64,000 nt of DNA, from positions 1 through 64,000 of the forward strand of contig JAEEUB010000001.1 of the NCBI GenBank assembly GCA_016286785.1. Reading direction: 5' to 3'. The notes below the pieces were generated by a model that saw nothing but the letters and a program-made list of their open reading frames with translations, was not told where the DNA came from and did not search any database. This stretch comes from Candidatus Saccharimonadota bacterium. GTDB lineage: Bacteria > Patescibacteriota > Saccharimonadia > Saccharimonadales > Saccharimonadaceae. Made by a program: the position numbers and the translations under genes. Below, piece after piece: positions 19,199 to 30,416 of this stretch; position 1 is the stretch's first letter, and each line of letters begins with the position of its first letter.

Positions 19199-19353
19199 AG
19201 ATAAATTATAACAGATTTACAAGAAATATCCAGCAATCAATGTCATCCCGTGTCAACAACTATTTTTAATTTGCAAGCGTAAAGAACCTACCTGAATCTG
19301 GAGTTGCAGTAACCGAAGTACTTTCGCCGTAGAGATTTGAAGAAATAACAATT

Positions 19354-22233
19354 TTACAAATATTTCCTTAAATATTCTCCAGTAGGAGTTTTGGCGGATT
19401 TCGCCAGATCCTCAGGCGTGCCCTCGGCGCAAACTAATCCACCTTTTAGCCCCCCTTCTGGCCCCATGTCAATAATCCAGTCCGCAGATTTAATTACGTG
19501 AAGATTGTGTTCGATAATAATCATCGAATTTCCACCATCTACTAACCGATTCAAAATCGCAAGCAACCTCTTTACATCATCCGAGTGTAGCCCCGTCGTT
19601 GGCTCGTCCAAAATATACAGGGTCTTACCCGTAGATCTTCTAGCTAGCTCAGTCGCAAGCTTAATCCTCTGTGCCTCCCCGCCCGAAAAAGTTGTCGCTG
19701 GTTGTCCTAGCTTAATATACCCAAGCCCCACTTCCTGGATAGTCTTTAGTTTGTTACTAATCGAAGGAATATTGGCAAAAAACTCCGTCGCCTCATCAAT
19801 TGTCATGTCTAGCACTTCGGAAATATCTTTGCCTTTATATTTCACTTCCAAAGCCTCAGCATTGTACCTTTTACCGTGGCATTTGGGGCACGTTACATAA
19901 ACATCTGGCAAAAAATGCATCTCTATTTTATTTACACCATCACCTTGGCAATGCTCACATCTTCCGCCTTTTACATTAAACGAAAACCTACCTGCCTTAT
20001 ACCCACGCACCTCTGCTTCCGGCTGCCCCGCAAATAGTTCTCTAATCGCCGTAAACACACCCGTGTAAGTCGCTGGATTAGAACGTGGCGTCCGCCCAAT
20101 TGGTGACTGATCAATTACAATCGCTTTATTAATATTTTCTATTCCATCAATTCGCTCATGTGTACCAGATACTGTCTGTGCCCGATGCAACCTCGCTAGT
20201 AGCTCGTTAGCTAAAATCGTATTAACTAGCGTAGATTTCCCGCTTCCGGACACCCCACTCACTACTGTCATTACACCAAGCGGAAAGTGTACGTCAATAT
20301 TCTTTAAATTATTTTCGCGCGCACCTACCACTACTAACTCAGCCCCCTTCTTGGCTTTTCGCCTTTTTTTAGGCGTCGGAATCTTCATCTCGCCAGACAA
20401 ATATTTACCAGTGATTGAATTTGGATTCTTCATTACTTCATCCGGAGTTCCAGCGGCCACTAACCTTCCGCCTTGTTTCCCTGCCCCAGGTCCAATATCA
20501 ATAATATAATCAGATTCCAGCATAGTATCTTCGTCATGTTCTACTACTAATACTGTATTTTTTAAATCTCTTAGATGCTTTAAGGTTGCAATCAACTTAT
20601 TATTGTCTCTCTGATGTAAGCCAATCGAAGGCTCGTCTAGAACATAAAGCACGCCCGTAAGCCCCTAACCAAGCTGAGTAGCCAAACGAATCCTCTGCGC
20701 CTCGCCACCAGAAAGCGTATTTGCTGCTCTTCCTAACTCCAAATACCCAAGCCCCACGTCTTGCATAAATTTCACTCGTTCGCGAATTTCTTTTAATATT
20801 GGAGCCGCAATCAAATTTTCAGCCTCCGAAAACCCTAAATCCTGCGACAAAACTTCAAGCGTAGCATCTACGTCCAAATTACACATATCCACGATATTTA
20901 AATCGTGTATTGTTACGGCTAGTACCGCCGGCTTTAATCTCGCACCATGACACTCTTGACACTCATGCACCCGCATAAAACGTTCAATATCTTTTTTCAT
21001 GAATTCAGAAATCTTCGGATCGTTGTATCTACGCTCCAGTGTCGGGATCACCCCCTCATACGTAGTTTCATACACAGTACCATCTGCAAATCTTCCCGAA
21101 CCACTAATCCTCATTTCATACTTTTCGTCGCCCGTACCATACATTATTAATTGCCGCTGTTCTTCCGTTAATTCGCCAATTGGTACATGTACCGAAAATC
21201 CATGTTTTTGCGCTACCTGCATCAGCCTTTTCATCCACCAAGAGTCCTGTTGTACCCTATTAAATGGTCGAATTCCACCTTCTGCTATCGTTAAATTTTT
21301 GTTAAACACTAGTCCCGGATCAATCTCCATTCTCGACCCAAGCCCCGTACATACCGGGCAAGCCCCCTCTGGCGCATTAAAACTAAAGAGTCTAGGAGTT
21401 AATTCTGGAATTAACTCATCAGGATGATCAGGGCAAGCATAACGCTGTGAATAAGTTAATACTTCAGTATTCTCTGCCGAAATTCTAGATTCCCCCACCG
21501 CAGTAGAATTATCTACTACGCGAAGTAGCTGAATAATTCCCTGTCCCATCTCAAGAGCCTGCTCGATCGAGCTAGTAATTCGACTTCTCAGCTCCGGATT
21601 TAGCACGAATCTGTCCACCACTATTTCTATATCATGACGTTCATTTTTGTTTAATTCCGGAAATTCGTCTAAAGCATAAATAATTCCATCCACCCTAACT
21701 CTTGAATAACCCTTAGCTGTGTATTGCTCTGGAATATGTAAAAACTCACCTTTTTTCGCCGATACAACTGGAGCAAGTAACATCAGTTTAGCTCCAAATG
21801 GCAATTTCATTACCTCATTTACGATATCCTCCACACTACGCCGACTCACCTCTTTATGACAAATTGGACAATGCGGCACCCCAACCCTCGCAAAAAGAAG
21901 CCTCAGATAATCATATACTTCCGTCACCGTAGCCACCGTAGAACGCGGATTTCTAGAAGTTGATTTCTGATCAATCGAAATCGCCGGGCTAAGCCCCGTA
22001 ATAGAATCCACCTCAGGCTTATCCATCACCCCAAGAAACATCCTCGCGTACGAGCTTAGTGATTCTACATACCGTCTCTGACCTTCGGCATAGATAGTAT
22101 CAAAAGCAAGGGACGATTTCCCCGACCCAGATAGTCCAGTAATAATTACTAGCTTATCTCGCGGAATATCCACATTAAGATCAGCTAAATTATTCTGCCT
22201 TGCTCCTCTTACTTTTATATAATTGTCATTCAT
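19354..22233 (-). pseudogene. uvrA: Excinuclease ABC subunit A, interrupted by an in-frame TAG at 20665-20667
   Basis: Two ORFs in the same frame: ...GGEAQRIRLATQLG* and [21 protein letters not shown]... Walker [13 protein letters not shown] and [12 protein letters not shown] both present. Confidence 0.92.
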
Positions 22234-22322
22234 ATATCGTCCTTTTTAGCTAACTACCCGTTTTTAAACGCGTATATTATATCAAAAAACTTAAGAGTTG
22301 TCCATATGATATAATAATGGAA

Positions 22323-23792
22323 ATGAAGAGAGAGGAATCAAAAACGGCCAAATCCGACATCAAAACTTCTAGACACGCCACTAGATATTTTTTCGTCGGC
22401 ATCGGCATTACGGCTTTCAACTATATTCTCTACGCTATCATCGCTAATCTTATTATTAAAAATAATGATCTTCTTTGGCTCTCCAATCTCATCGCCACCA
22501 CAATCACCGTCATCGTCGCTTATATCGCTCATTCAAAAATCACTTGGAAAGAGCGTAACGTCACCAAAGCATCTATTATCAGATTCTTCATCTGGAACGC
22601 TATGCTCGCCATCATAATTAGCCCTTCCCTCACGCAATTTTTTAGTATTTTTACACCACTCTACGAATTTGTCTACAACATCGCTTCAGCCATTCATCTC
22701 CCATTTTCTTACGAATTCGTACTCACCACTGGCGCCTTCGTTCTAACTTCAGTCGTTATTATGATTCTTAATTTCCTCTTCTATGATAAATTCGTTTTTC
22801 AAAAAGATGCTTCCGCCAAATTCGAAACCTACACCCCTAAACCCCAAAAATCCAAAGTCTCCGTCATTGTCCCTATCTATAATTCCGAAAAATATCTAAA
22901 AGATTGCCTTGATTCCATTATTAATCAATCTCACAAAAATCTCGATATCATCCTCGTAGACGATGGCTCTACTGATAATTCTGGCAAAATCGCCGACGAA
23001 TACGCCAAAAAGGATCCTCGCATTAAAGTTATTCACCAAAAAAATACCGGCCTTTCCGGTGCGCGCAATACCGGCCTAAAAAAGGCAACCGGCAAATATA
23101 TTACTTTTGTCGACGGCGATGATACCATAGAGCATTTCATGATCCAACACCTTCTTGACGCGACCACCTCAACCAAATCAGATATTGCCGCTTGTTCTTT
23201 CAAGGAGGTTTATCCAAATGGTAAAATCACCCACTTTAATCAAAGTTACCCAGAGAAAATCTTTACCACAGAGGAGGCCCTAAAAGCCATGCTAAAAGAA
23301 GAGGGCTTTATGGTCTCTTCTACTATGAAGCTATTCCCAAAAACCTATTTTAATAATATTAAATTCCCAATCAGCAAACTCCACGAAGACGTGAATACTA
23401 CGTATAAACTATTCCTAAAAGCCAAAAAAATAGTCTTTATCCCTCAAGAGTACTACAATTATTTGCAGCACAAAAGCAGTATCACCGCTAAAGCATTTAA
23501 TTCAAAAAAACTAGTTTTGATCACTTTTACTAACCAAATGTGTGATGACATCAATAAACTCTATCCCGATCTTAAAAATACTACAAACAAAAGACGTATG
23601 CGCGCAAGATTTTCAATTTTACGCCAGATTCCTCTTAGCCACAAAGAAGCCAAAGTCATTACAAATTACCTCAAAACCCACCAAGATTACATTACTAAAA
23701 ACCCCGAGGCTACCGCCAGAGACAAGCTCGCTCTACGCCTCGCACTATTTAGCCCTAAACTCTTCCAACTTGCTTATAAACTATTTAAGTAG
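22323..23792 (+). CDS. GtrA-like membrane domain fused to family 2 glycosyltransferase
   Basis: N-terminal GtrA-type TM domain (RYFFVGIGITAFNYILYAI); GT2 core VSVIVPIYNSEKYLKDCLDSIINQ. TATAAT 7 nt before the ATG at 22323 favours that start over 22317. Confidence 0.82.
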   Translation: MKREESKTAKSDIKTSRHATRYFFVGIGITAFNYILYAIIANLIIKNNDLLWLSNLIATTITVIVAYIAHSKITWKERNVTKASIIRFFIWNAMLAIIISPSLTQFFSIFTPLYEFVYNIASAIHLPFSYEFVLTTGAFVLTSVVIMILNFLFYDKFVFQKDASAKFETYTPKPQKSKVSVIVPIYNSEKYLKDCLDSIINQSHKNLDIILVDDGSTDNSGKIADEYAKKDPRIKVIHQKNTGLSGARNTGLKKATGKYITFVDGDDTIEHFMIQHLLDATTSTKSDIAACSFKEVYPNGKITHFNQSYPEKIFTTEEALKAMLKEEGFMVSSTMKLFPKTYFNNIKFPISKLHEDVNTTYKLFLKAKKIVFIPQEYYNYLQHKSSITAKAFNSKKLVLITFTNQMCDDINKLYPDLKNTTNKRRMRARFSILRQIPLSHKEAKVITNYLKTHQDYITKNPEATARDKLALRLALFSPKLFQLAYKLFK

Positions 23793-24596
23793 TTTTGCCC
23801 TCATCCAAGAGTAACGCCACCTCAGATAAATCATCATTAATAAACGTTTCTGATGCAGGTCGCCTGAATCAATCCATCTTTGCAAATTCTTATAGCTTTT
23901 TCTCCAATTATCCCAATTTCCCTCTAATCTTTTGGCCGTACTTGTGCTCGTCCCTACATTATATATGTAGAGTGGCTCCAAAATCTGCACAATTTCTCCG
24001 TTCATTTTACTGATATAATCTAGCACAAATTTTGTATCTTCGCCAAAACTCATCGTCTCATCAAATCTTATTCTATATCTTTTTATAATATCCATTTTAA
24101 ACATTTTATTAAAAGCCGGATACATTCTTCCGTCACTCAGCATACTCCGCAGCGCAAAAGATTTTATTTTTTCATTTTTCTCACGTTTAAACTCATCCAA
24201 AAATTCATCTTTTTTCATCCTTCCATTATCTCTAATAAACTTAACTCCACTCATTGCTAAATCTATACCGGGTTTACAAATCGCATCAACCATTTTGGAT
24301 ACAAAATCATCTTTTACGTCGTCGTCAGAATCCACAAATAATATATATTTTCCCTTAGCAACATTAACTCCGTAATTTCGCGCCGAACTTGGGCCACCAT
24401 TTTCTTTACCAAATAATCTCAATTTTTTCGATTTTATTTGTTTTAGCAATTCAAGAGAATTATCCTTTGAGCCATCATCCACCACAACCAATTCAATATT
24501 CTCATATTTATCATTCAAAAATTTATTGATTAATTTACTCGCGGTTTCACCAGTATTATAAACCGGTATCACAATACTTACTAAGGGCAAGTTCAT
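23781..24596 (-). CDS. Family 2 glycosyltransferase
   Basis: VSIVIPVYNTGETASKLINKFL; VDSDDDV. TATAAT lies inside the ORF-track start region, 6 nt before ATG 24596. Confidence 0.85.
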   Translation of the reverse strand: MNLPLVSIVIPVYNTGETASKLINKFLNDKYENIELVVVDDGSKDNSLELLKQIKSKKLRLFGKENGGPSSARNYGVNVAKGKYILFVDSDDDVKDDFVSKMVDAICKPGIDLAMSGVKFIRDNGRMKKDEFLDEFKREKNEKIKSFALRSMLSDGRMYPAFNKMFKMDIIKRYRIRFDETMSFGEDTKFVLDYISKMNGEIVQILEPLYIYNVGTSTSTAKRLEGNWDNWRKSYKNLQRWIDSGDLHQKRLLMMIYLRWRYSWMRAKLLK

Positions 24597-24643
24597 ATCC
24601 TCATTATACAATAATAACTGTTTTTATGATAAAATAGCATGGT

Positions 24644-25456
24644 ATGGGTATACCAAAAGTTCTTAATCGTAAAAATCGCATCCTACTAAAAGAGCTTACT
24701 AAAACAGATTTTAAGTTAAGGTATCAGGGCTCTGTCTTAGGCTATCTTTGGGCTCTACTTCGCCCACTTTTAATGTTTGCGATTCTCTACGTTGTATTTG
24801 CAAAACTCCTTCGCATTGGCGGTGACATTCCCCATTATTCTGTCTATCTCTTATGCGGAACCTCAATGTGGAGCTTTTTTACCGAATGTACTTCCCAAGG
24901 CATTCAGGCAATAGTTAACCGCGGCGACTTATTGCGTAAAGTTAGTTTTCCAAAATACATAGTCGTTGTTTCAGCCACTCTTACAGCAGTTATTAATATG
25001 CTTATCAATCTAGCGGTTATTATAATCTTTGCCCTTATTAATGGCGTAGAATTTAACCTTTCTTGGTTTTTGGCCATCCCGGCAATTCTCGAATTATATC
25101 TCTTATCACTAGGCCTTGCTTTCTTCCTAGGAGCAATCAACGTTAAATATCGCGACATCACCTCTATTTGGGATGTCCTCACTCAAGCCCTATTCTATGC
25201 CGTCCCAATTATTTATCCAATCTCAATGGTAGCTTCCACAAGTGCTTTAGCGGCTAAAGTCATCCTTCTTAACCCAATCTCGCAAGCAATTCAAGACATA
25301 CGCTTTGGCCTCATCACTCACGAAACCATTACTACCTGGAATTATCTCGGCAACCCCTTCTTATCACTTATCCCAATCACTCTAGTACTTATAATACTTA
25401 TTATTGGAGCCATTTCTTTTCGTCGCAAATCTAAATTCTTCGCGGAGGAAGTATAA
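24644..25456 (+). CDS. ABC-2 polysaccharide/teichoic-acid export permease (TagG/Wzm-like)
   Basis: DFKLRYQGSVLGYLWALLRPLLMF; adjacent ATPase. Confidence 0.87.
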   Translation: MGIPKVLNRKNRILLKELTKTDFKLRYQGSVLGYLWALLRPLLMFAILYVVFAKLLRIGGDIPHYSVYLLCGTSMWSFFTECTSQGIQAIVNRGDLLRKVSFPKYIVVVSATLTAVINMLINLAVIIIFALINGVEFNLSWFLAIPAILELYLLSLGLAFFLGAINVKYRDITSIWDVLTQALFYAVPIIYPISMVASTSALAAKVILLNPISQAIQDIRFGLITHETITTWNYLGNPFLSLIPITLVLIILIIGAISFRRKSKFFAEEV

Positions 25457-26232
25457 TGAAAAGACAAATCGGTACTCGCACAGAAATCAACGACGATTCA
25501 GATTTAGCAATTAAAGTTAAGAATCTCCATAAGAGTTTTAAACTGCCAACCGAGCAAGCTTTCGGCCTAAAACAAGCTTTCTTTAATCGCCTACGTGGCA
25601 TCAAGGGATATAAAGAACAAAAAGTTCTAAAAGGTATAGATTTCGAAGTTAAAAAAGGAGAATTCCTAGGTATCGTCGGCCGCAATGGCTCCGGTAAATC
25701 TACCCTTCTTAAAATTCTAGCCGGCATCTATTATCCAGAAAAAGGCGAAATCACAATTAATGGCACCTTAGTTCCCTTTATCGAATTAGGCGTAGGCTTT
25801 AATCCGGAGCTCACTGGTCGCGAAAACGTTTACATGAATGGTGCTCTACTTGGCTTCTCCAACGAAGAAATGGACAAAATGTATGATGATATTTGGGATT
25901 TTGCCGAACTTAAAGATTTTCAGGATCAAAAACTCAAAAACTACTCATCTGGCATGCAAGTCCGTCTTGCCTTCTCTATCGCTATTCGCGCTAAGGGCGA
26001 CATCCTTCTCTTAGACGAAGTCCTTGCCGTCGGCGATGCCGCTTTCCAGCAAAAATGTTCAGACTATTTTAATTCCTTAAAAGACAGAAATCAAACCGTT
26101 ATCCTTGTTACCCACTCAATGGAAAACGTTCGCAAATTCTGTACCCGCGCCATCCTTATCGATAACGGTCTCATAGTTAAAGAAGGTGACCCCAACAAAA
26201 TCGCCGACGCCTACACTAAATTGTGGCAATAG
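25456..26232 (+). CDS. Polysaccharide ABC transporter ATP-binding protein (TagH/Wzt-like)
   Basis: GIVGRNGSGKSTLLKILAGIYYPEKG; LTGRENVYMNG. Confidence 0.9.
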   Translation: MKRQIGTRTEINDDSDLAIKVKNLHKSFKLPTEQAFGLKQAFFNRLRGIKGYKEQKVLKGIDFEVKKGEFLGIVGRNGSGKSTLLKILAGIYYPEKGEITINGTLVPFIELGVGFNPELTGRENVYMNGALLGFSNEEMDKMYDDIWDFAELKDFQDQKLKNYSSGMQVRLAFSIAIRAKGDILLLDEVLAVGDAAFQQKCSDYFNSLKDRNQTVILVTHSMENVRKFCTRAILIDNGLIVKEGDPNKIADAYTKLWQ

Positions 26233-26240
26233 TTATAAAA

Positions 26241-27170
26241 CTATATTTTACGAAATATCTTATACAATAATCCACCAAACCTAGTGCTCATTAGATTATA
26301 GGTTTTTAATTTAGCCGTCATATATTTATTGTTCTTATAATTAGCCACATTCTGCTTAAACCAAACTAAAGTTTCTTTTTCATATTTTTCATCAATTTCT
26401 TTTTTTAGAGCATAATTCAAAAAATTGTATTTTGCCCAAAGCAGACCCACCTCCGCCGCTGCTTTCAGATCTTTATCGTTTCCCAAATATTCCACCGCCT
26501 CTTTTGCCGCTTTTTCTCTCATTAATAAACGTTCTTCAATTTTTTCGCTAGCAGTTATACTTCCCTTTCTCTCAACATATATATATAAAGATTCGTCTAT
26601 GTAGGTAACCTTTTTCGCTTTTGACATCAATTTATAAGTCGTTAAGGTATCCTCATGCTTCTTTCCTTCCGGAAAGATAATATTATTATCGGTAAACAAT
26701 TTCTTTTTATATAACTTATTCCAACTAATGATGTCGATATTTTCTTGCTTCGTTAACAAACGAATTGTGGCTTCTTTCCCACTTATTGTTTCGTTTTTCG
26801 GTTTTTCATTATTGTAACCACATATCACAATATCCGCATTACCAGCCTGCATTCCTCTGTATAAATCTAAAACAAAACCATCCTTCACATAATCATCCGA
26901 ATCAACAAACGCAATAATATCGCCCTTCGCCTTCTTTATTCCATAGTTTCTCGCACTAGATAATCCACCGTTTTTTTTATGAAAAACTCTTATTCTATCG
27001 TCTTTTTCTTTAAACTCATCGCAAATCTTCCCAGATTCATCGGTCGATCCATCATCCACTAATATTATTTCAATTTGCTTATAATTCTGTTTAATTAAAG
27101 AGTTTAAACATTTCAAAATATAATTTTCTACATTATAAACTGGTACAACGATAGATATTAAAGGCTTCAT
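26241..27170 (-). CDS. Family 2 glycosyltransferase
   Basis: ISIVVPVYNVENYILKCLNSLIKQ; VDDGSTDESG. Confidence 0.88.
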   Translation of the reverse strand: MKPLISIVVPVYNVENYILKCLNSLIKQNYKQIEIILVDDGSTDESGKICDEFKEKDDRIRVFHKKNGGLSSARNYGIKKAKGDIIAFVDSDDYVKDGFVLDLYRGMQAGNADIVICGYNNEKPKNETISGKEATIRLLTKQENIDIISWNKLYKKKLFTDNNIIFPEGKKHEDTLTTYKLMSKAKKVTYIDESLYIYVERKGSITASEKIEERLLMREKAAKEAVEYLGNDKDLKAAAEVGLLWAKYNFLNYALKKEIDEKYEKETLVWFKQNVANYKNNKYMTAKLKTYNLMSTRFGGLLYKIFRKI

Positions 27171-28171
27171 TTTTCTTCAAGGCAATTTAGGTAATTTATA
27201 GTATCATTCATCGCATCTTCAATTGTTAATTCAGCCGTCCAACCTAAATCCTTCTTCGCTTTATCAGGATTAGCATACACCTCTGCCAAATCACCAGCTC
27301 TTCGCCCTACAATCTCATATGGTAATTTTTTGCCGCTCGCCTTTTCAAAAGCCGTCACCATTTCAAGCACCGAAGTTCCCTTTCCGGTCCCTAGATTATA
27401 GATCGAAACGCCAGGCTTCATTTTGTTTACGGCCGCCACATGACCCTTAGCAAGATCCACTACGTGAATATAATCTCTCACACCAGTCCCATCGACCGTA
27501 TCGTAGTCGTCGCCAAAAATCCTTAATTTTTCAATCTCTCCAGTCGACACTTTCATGATGATTGGCATTAAGTTATTAGGGATATCGTTTGGATCTTCAC
27601 CAATCAGCCCAGACGGATGCGAACCTACCGGATTAAAGTATCTTAAAATCGTCACCTCAAATTCCGGCTCCGCCTCTGCTACATCTTTCAAGATTTCTTC
27701 AATTATATGCTTTGTTTCACCATATGGATTCGTAATCCCTACGCCAGTTTGCATATCCTCCGTAAGTTCCGCAACCCCCTGGTCGCCATACACCGTCGCC
27801 GAGGATGAAAAGATAATTTTCTTAACACCATGCTTTTTCATGCACTCTAGCAGATTAATCGTTCCACAAACATTGTTTTCATAGTACTTTAAAGGCTTTT
27901 CTACCGACTCACCCACAGCCTTTAGGCCAGCGAAGTGAATTACCAAATCATATTGACCTTCAGAAAACACATCGTCCATTCCTTCCTTATCAAGCAAATC
28001 CACTTTATAAAACTTAGGCTTCACACCAGAGATTTTTTCGATTTTATCGAGCACCGTAATTTTGCTATTAAACAAATTATCCATTATCTCCACTTCATAA
28101 CCAAGCTTGATTAGCTCGATAGCAGTATGAGATCCAATAAATCCAGTCCCTCCAGTTAGTAAAATTTTCAT
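27167..28171 (-). CDS. galE: UDP-glucose 4-epimerase
   Basis: LTGGTGFIGSHTAIELI; SSSATVYGD; NPYGETK; RYFNPVGSHPSG. Confidence 0.92.
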   Translation of the reverse strand: MKILLTGGTGFIGSHTAIELIKLGYEVEIMDNLFNSKITVLDKIEKISGVKPKFYKVDLLDKEGMDDVFSEGQYDLVIHFAGLKAVGESVEKPLKYYENNVCGTINLLECMKKHGVKKIIFSSSATVYGDQGVAELTEDMQTGVGITNPYGETKHIIEEILKDVAEAEPEFEVTILRYFNPVGSHPSGLIGEDPNDIPNNLMPIIMKVSTGEIEKLRIFGDDYDTVDGTGVRDYIHVVDLAKGHVAAVNKMKPGVSIYNLGTGKGTSVLEMVTAFEKASGKKLPYEIVGRRAGDLAEVYANPDKAKKDLGWTAELTIEDAMNDTINYLNCLEEK

Positions 28172-28201
28172 TGTTTTTCCTCCTTTTTCTTATATAAACA
28201 A

Positions 28202-29389
28202 TCAAGATAATTCACCGACTAAATCCATAGCGTTCTTTATCGCTTTGTCCATATCCCAGTATTGGTAAGCTCCAAGCCTCCCGCCCAGAATCATATTTGG
28301 ATATTTTTTATTACACAACTTAACATATTCATCGTACAGTTTTCTTGATTCTTCATTGTTCACTGGATAATATGCTTCTCCGCCCTTACTAAAATCAGTT
28401 GGATACTCTCGCGATATATAAGAAATCTTTTGTTTCACAATCTCAGGTTGATGAATCTGATAATACTTATAATCGTGCGTTCTAGTATAAGGAACATCAC
28501 TATCAGCTTCATTTATTACCGCTTCTCCAAGTCCGTTTTCCGTCTTCTCACTCTCAAATCTTAACGACCTCCACGGCAAAACACCCAATTCATAATCTAG
28601 TAATTCATCCACCTGACCACAATAAATAATCGTTATTTCGTCAGGCAAAGTTTCCTTGATATCCTTAAAATCTATGCCTAGTTTTACATCGATATTCCTA
28701 GACTCTAACATCTTTTCAACCATTCTAGTATATCCCCCTTTCGGGATTCCTTGATATTTAGCCGTCATAAAATACCTATTATTATGCGAAAATCTTACCG
28801 GTATTCTACTGAGTATTTCTGCCGACAGATTAATTGCTGAAGTATTCCACTGTTTTTCCGTATAGTTTTTCAAAAAGGCTTTATAAAGTTTTTCACCAAC
28901 TAAACTAATTCCCTTCTCCTCAAAATTTCGCGGCTCAACTATTCCATATTTTTTCTTACCATCTTCCGCTTCTTTAGTTACAAATTCTTCAGCCTCATCT
29001 GCCGTCATGTTTGTTTCGTATAATAAATTTATCGTATCAAGATTAATCGGTATAGGATAAAGTTTTCCTTTGTGTCGGGTATTTACTGTATGAACATAAT
29101 CATTAAACTCAGCAAATTGAGTAATATATTTCCAGACTTCATCTATTTCCGTATGAAAAATATGAGATCCATATTTATGCACTTCTACTCCAGTTTCTTC
29201 ATCTGTATATGAATATATATTTCCTGCTAAATGTGGACGCCGATCAATTATTAACACCTTTTTGCCAGCACTAGACAATCTTTCCGCTACCGTAGCACCA
29301 AAAATCCCTGTTCCCACTACTAAATAATCATATTTTTTAATCATTACTCTCCCTCCTCTTGCTATGTTTTGCCATTTTCCTGCAAGCAT
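28202..29389 (-). CDS. glf: UDP-galactopyranose mutase
   Basis: DYLVVGTGIFGATVAERL; HLAGNIYS; KYGSHIFHT; GRLGAYQYWDMD. Start probably internal (MIKKYDY). Confidence 0.93.
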   Translation of the reverse strand: MLAGKWQNIARGGRVMIKKYDYLVVGTGIFGATVAERLSSAGKKVLIIDRRPHLAGNIYSYTDEETGVEVHKYGSHIFHTEIDEVWKYITQFAEFNDYVHTVNTRHKGKLYPIPINLDTINLLYETNMTADEAEEFVTKEAEDGKKKYGIVEPRNFEEKGISLVGEKLYKAFLKNYTEKQWNTSAINLSAEILSRIPVRFSHNNRYFMTAKYQGIPKGGYTRMVEKMLESRNIDVKLGIDFKDIKETLPDEITIIYCGQVDELLDYELGVLPWRSLRFESEKTENGLGEAVINEADSDVPYTRTHDYKYYQIHQPEIVKQKISYISREYPTDFSKGGEAYYPVNNEESRKLYDEYVKLCNKKYPNMILGGRLGAYQYWDMDKAIKNAMDLVGELS

Positions 29390-30416
29390 TTAGCAACTTC
29401 GTCTTTACTTTATCGTTTAATTCATATAAAGATCTTATCTTTATAAACTTTTCTGGATTCACAACTGCTAAATTGTTTACAATAAATTCTGCATCTTTTT
29501 CTAATCCTTTTACATCTAAGTATCCAGCCTTCTTATATCTAGAATAATCTTCCTTAACTACGCTACTAAACTCTAAGGCCGCTTCCTTTGTTAATCTTCG
29601 CATATTCCAAATATATCCACTCATCCTCACAATCGCAAGCGTTGTTCCATATTCATCCATCAAATCTCGTTCTTTCAAATAATCTTCTACCTCATCATAT
29701 TCATCTTTCACTGCATATATTTTTCCTGCAGATTTCACGGATGAATTCGGATTATCTTGTCGATAAAACAAAAATGCTTCGTCCATAAAAAAGACTCTTT
29801 TCGCCATAGCAAATACTTTAAAATTGAACCCAGCATCCTGATACGATGCTCCAGCCGAAGGCAAAAATCTTATTTTGTTATTGTTTAAAAAAGTACGCCG
29901 ATAAATCGCACTCCAAATACTTGGCTGCTGATAAAAAATATGACGATATTCCCTAGGATTAACTATCCTCCCAATTTCGTTCTTTAAAAAAAGTTCACTT
30001 GTCCCAGTGCTACCACCTTTTTTTGTTACATATTTATGAAAATTCGCTTTAACTACATCAACGTCATTTTCTTTAGCGATTTTGTACATCTCATAAAATG
30101 CATTTTGCGCTATAAAATCATCCGATTCCACAATTCCAACATACTCGCCCGTCGCTTTATCTAGCCCCATATTCATACTTTTACCATAACCAGAATTTTC
30201 TTTATCAATTATTACTATTCGTTTGTCCTTTTTGGCAAAACTCTTAATGATTTCCAAAGAATTATCTGTTGAACCATCATTTATGCATATTATTTCAATC
30301 TCTTTCAAAGTTTGCCCAACCAAACTGCTCAAGCATTCATCTAAGTATTTTTCCACATTGTATATTGGCACCAATACCGATATTTTTGGTCTTAATGCTT
30401 TAGAATGTTTTACCAC
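29337..30416 (-). CDS. Family 2 glycosyltransferase
   Basis: ISVLVPIYNVEKYLDECLSSLVGQTLKEIEIICINDGSTDNS. Confidence 0.88.
   Translation of the reverse strand: MVKHSKALRPKISVLVPIYNVEKYLDECLSSLVGQTLKEIEIICINDGSTDNSLEIIKSFAKKDKRIVIIDKENSGYGKSMNMGLDKATGEYVGIVESDDFIAQNAFYEMYKIAKENDVDVVKANFHKYVTKKGGSTGTSELFLKNEIGRIVNPREYRHIFYQQPSIWSAIYRRTFLNNNKIRFLPSAGASYQDAGFNFKVFAMAKRVFFMDEAFLFYRQDNPNSSVKSAGKIYAVKDEYDEVEDYLKERDLMDEYGTTLAIVRMSGYIWNMRRLTKEAALEFSSVVKEDYSRYKKAGYLDVKGLEKDAEFIVNNLAVVNPEKFIKIRSLYELNDKVKTKLLNACRKMAKHSKRRESND

Noticed and set aside
19199-19353. T-box riboswitch upstream of ileS
   Set aside because: No T-box sequence or specifier stem found; a TATAAT 6 nt before the ATG argues for a leaderless transcript.
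20665-20667. Stop-codon reassignment (TAG sense) as explanation for uvrA
   Set aside because: TAG ends other well-supported ORFs here (23792, 59158, 63200), and no second conserved gene shows an internal TAG.
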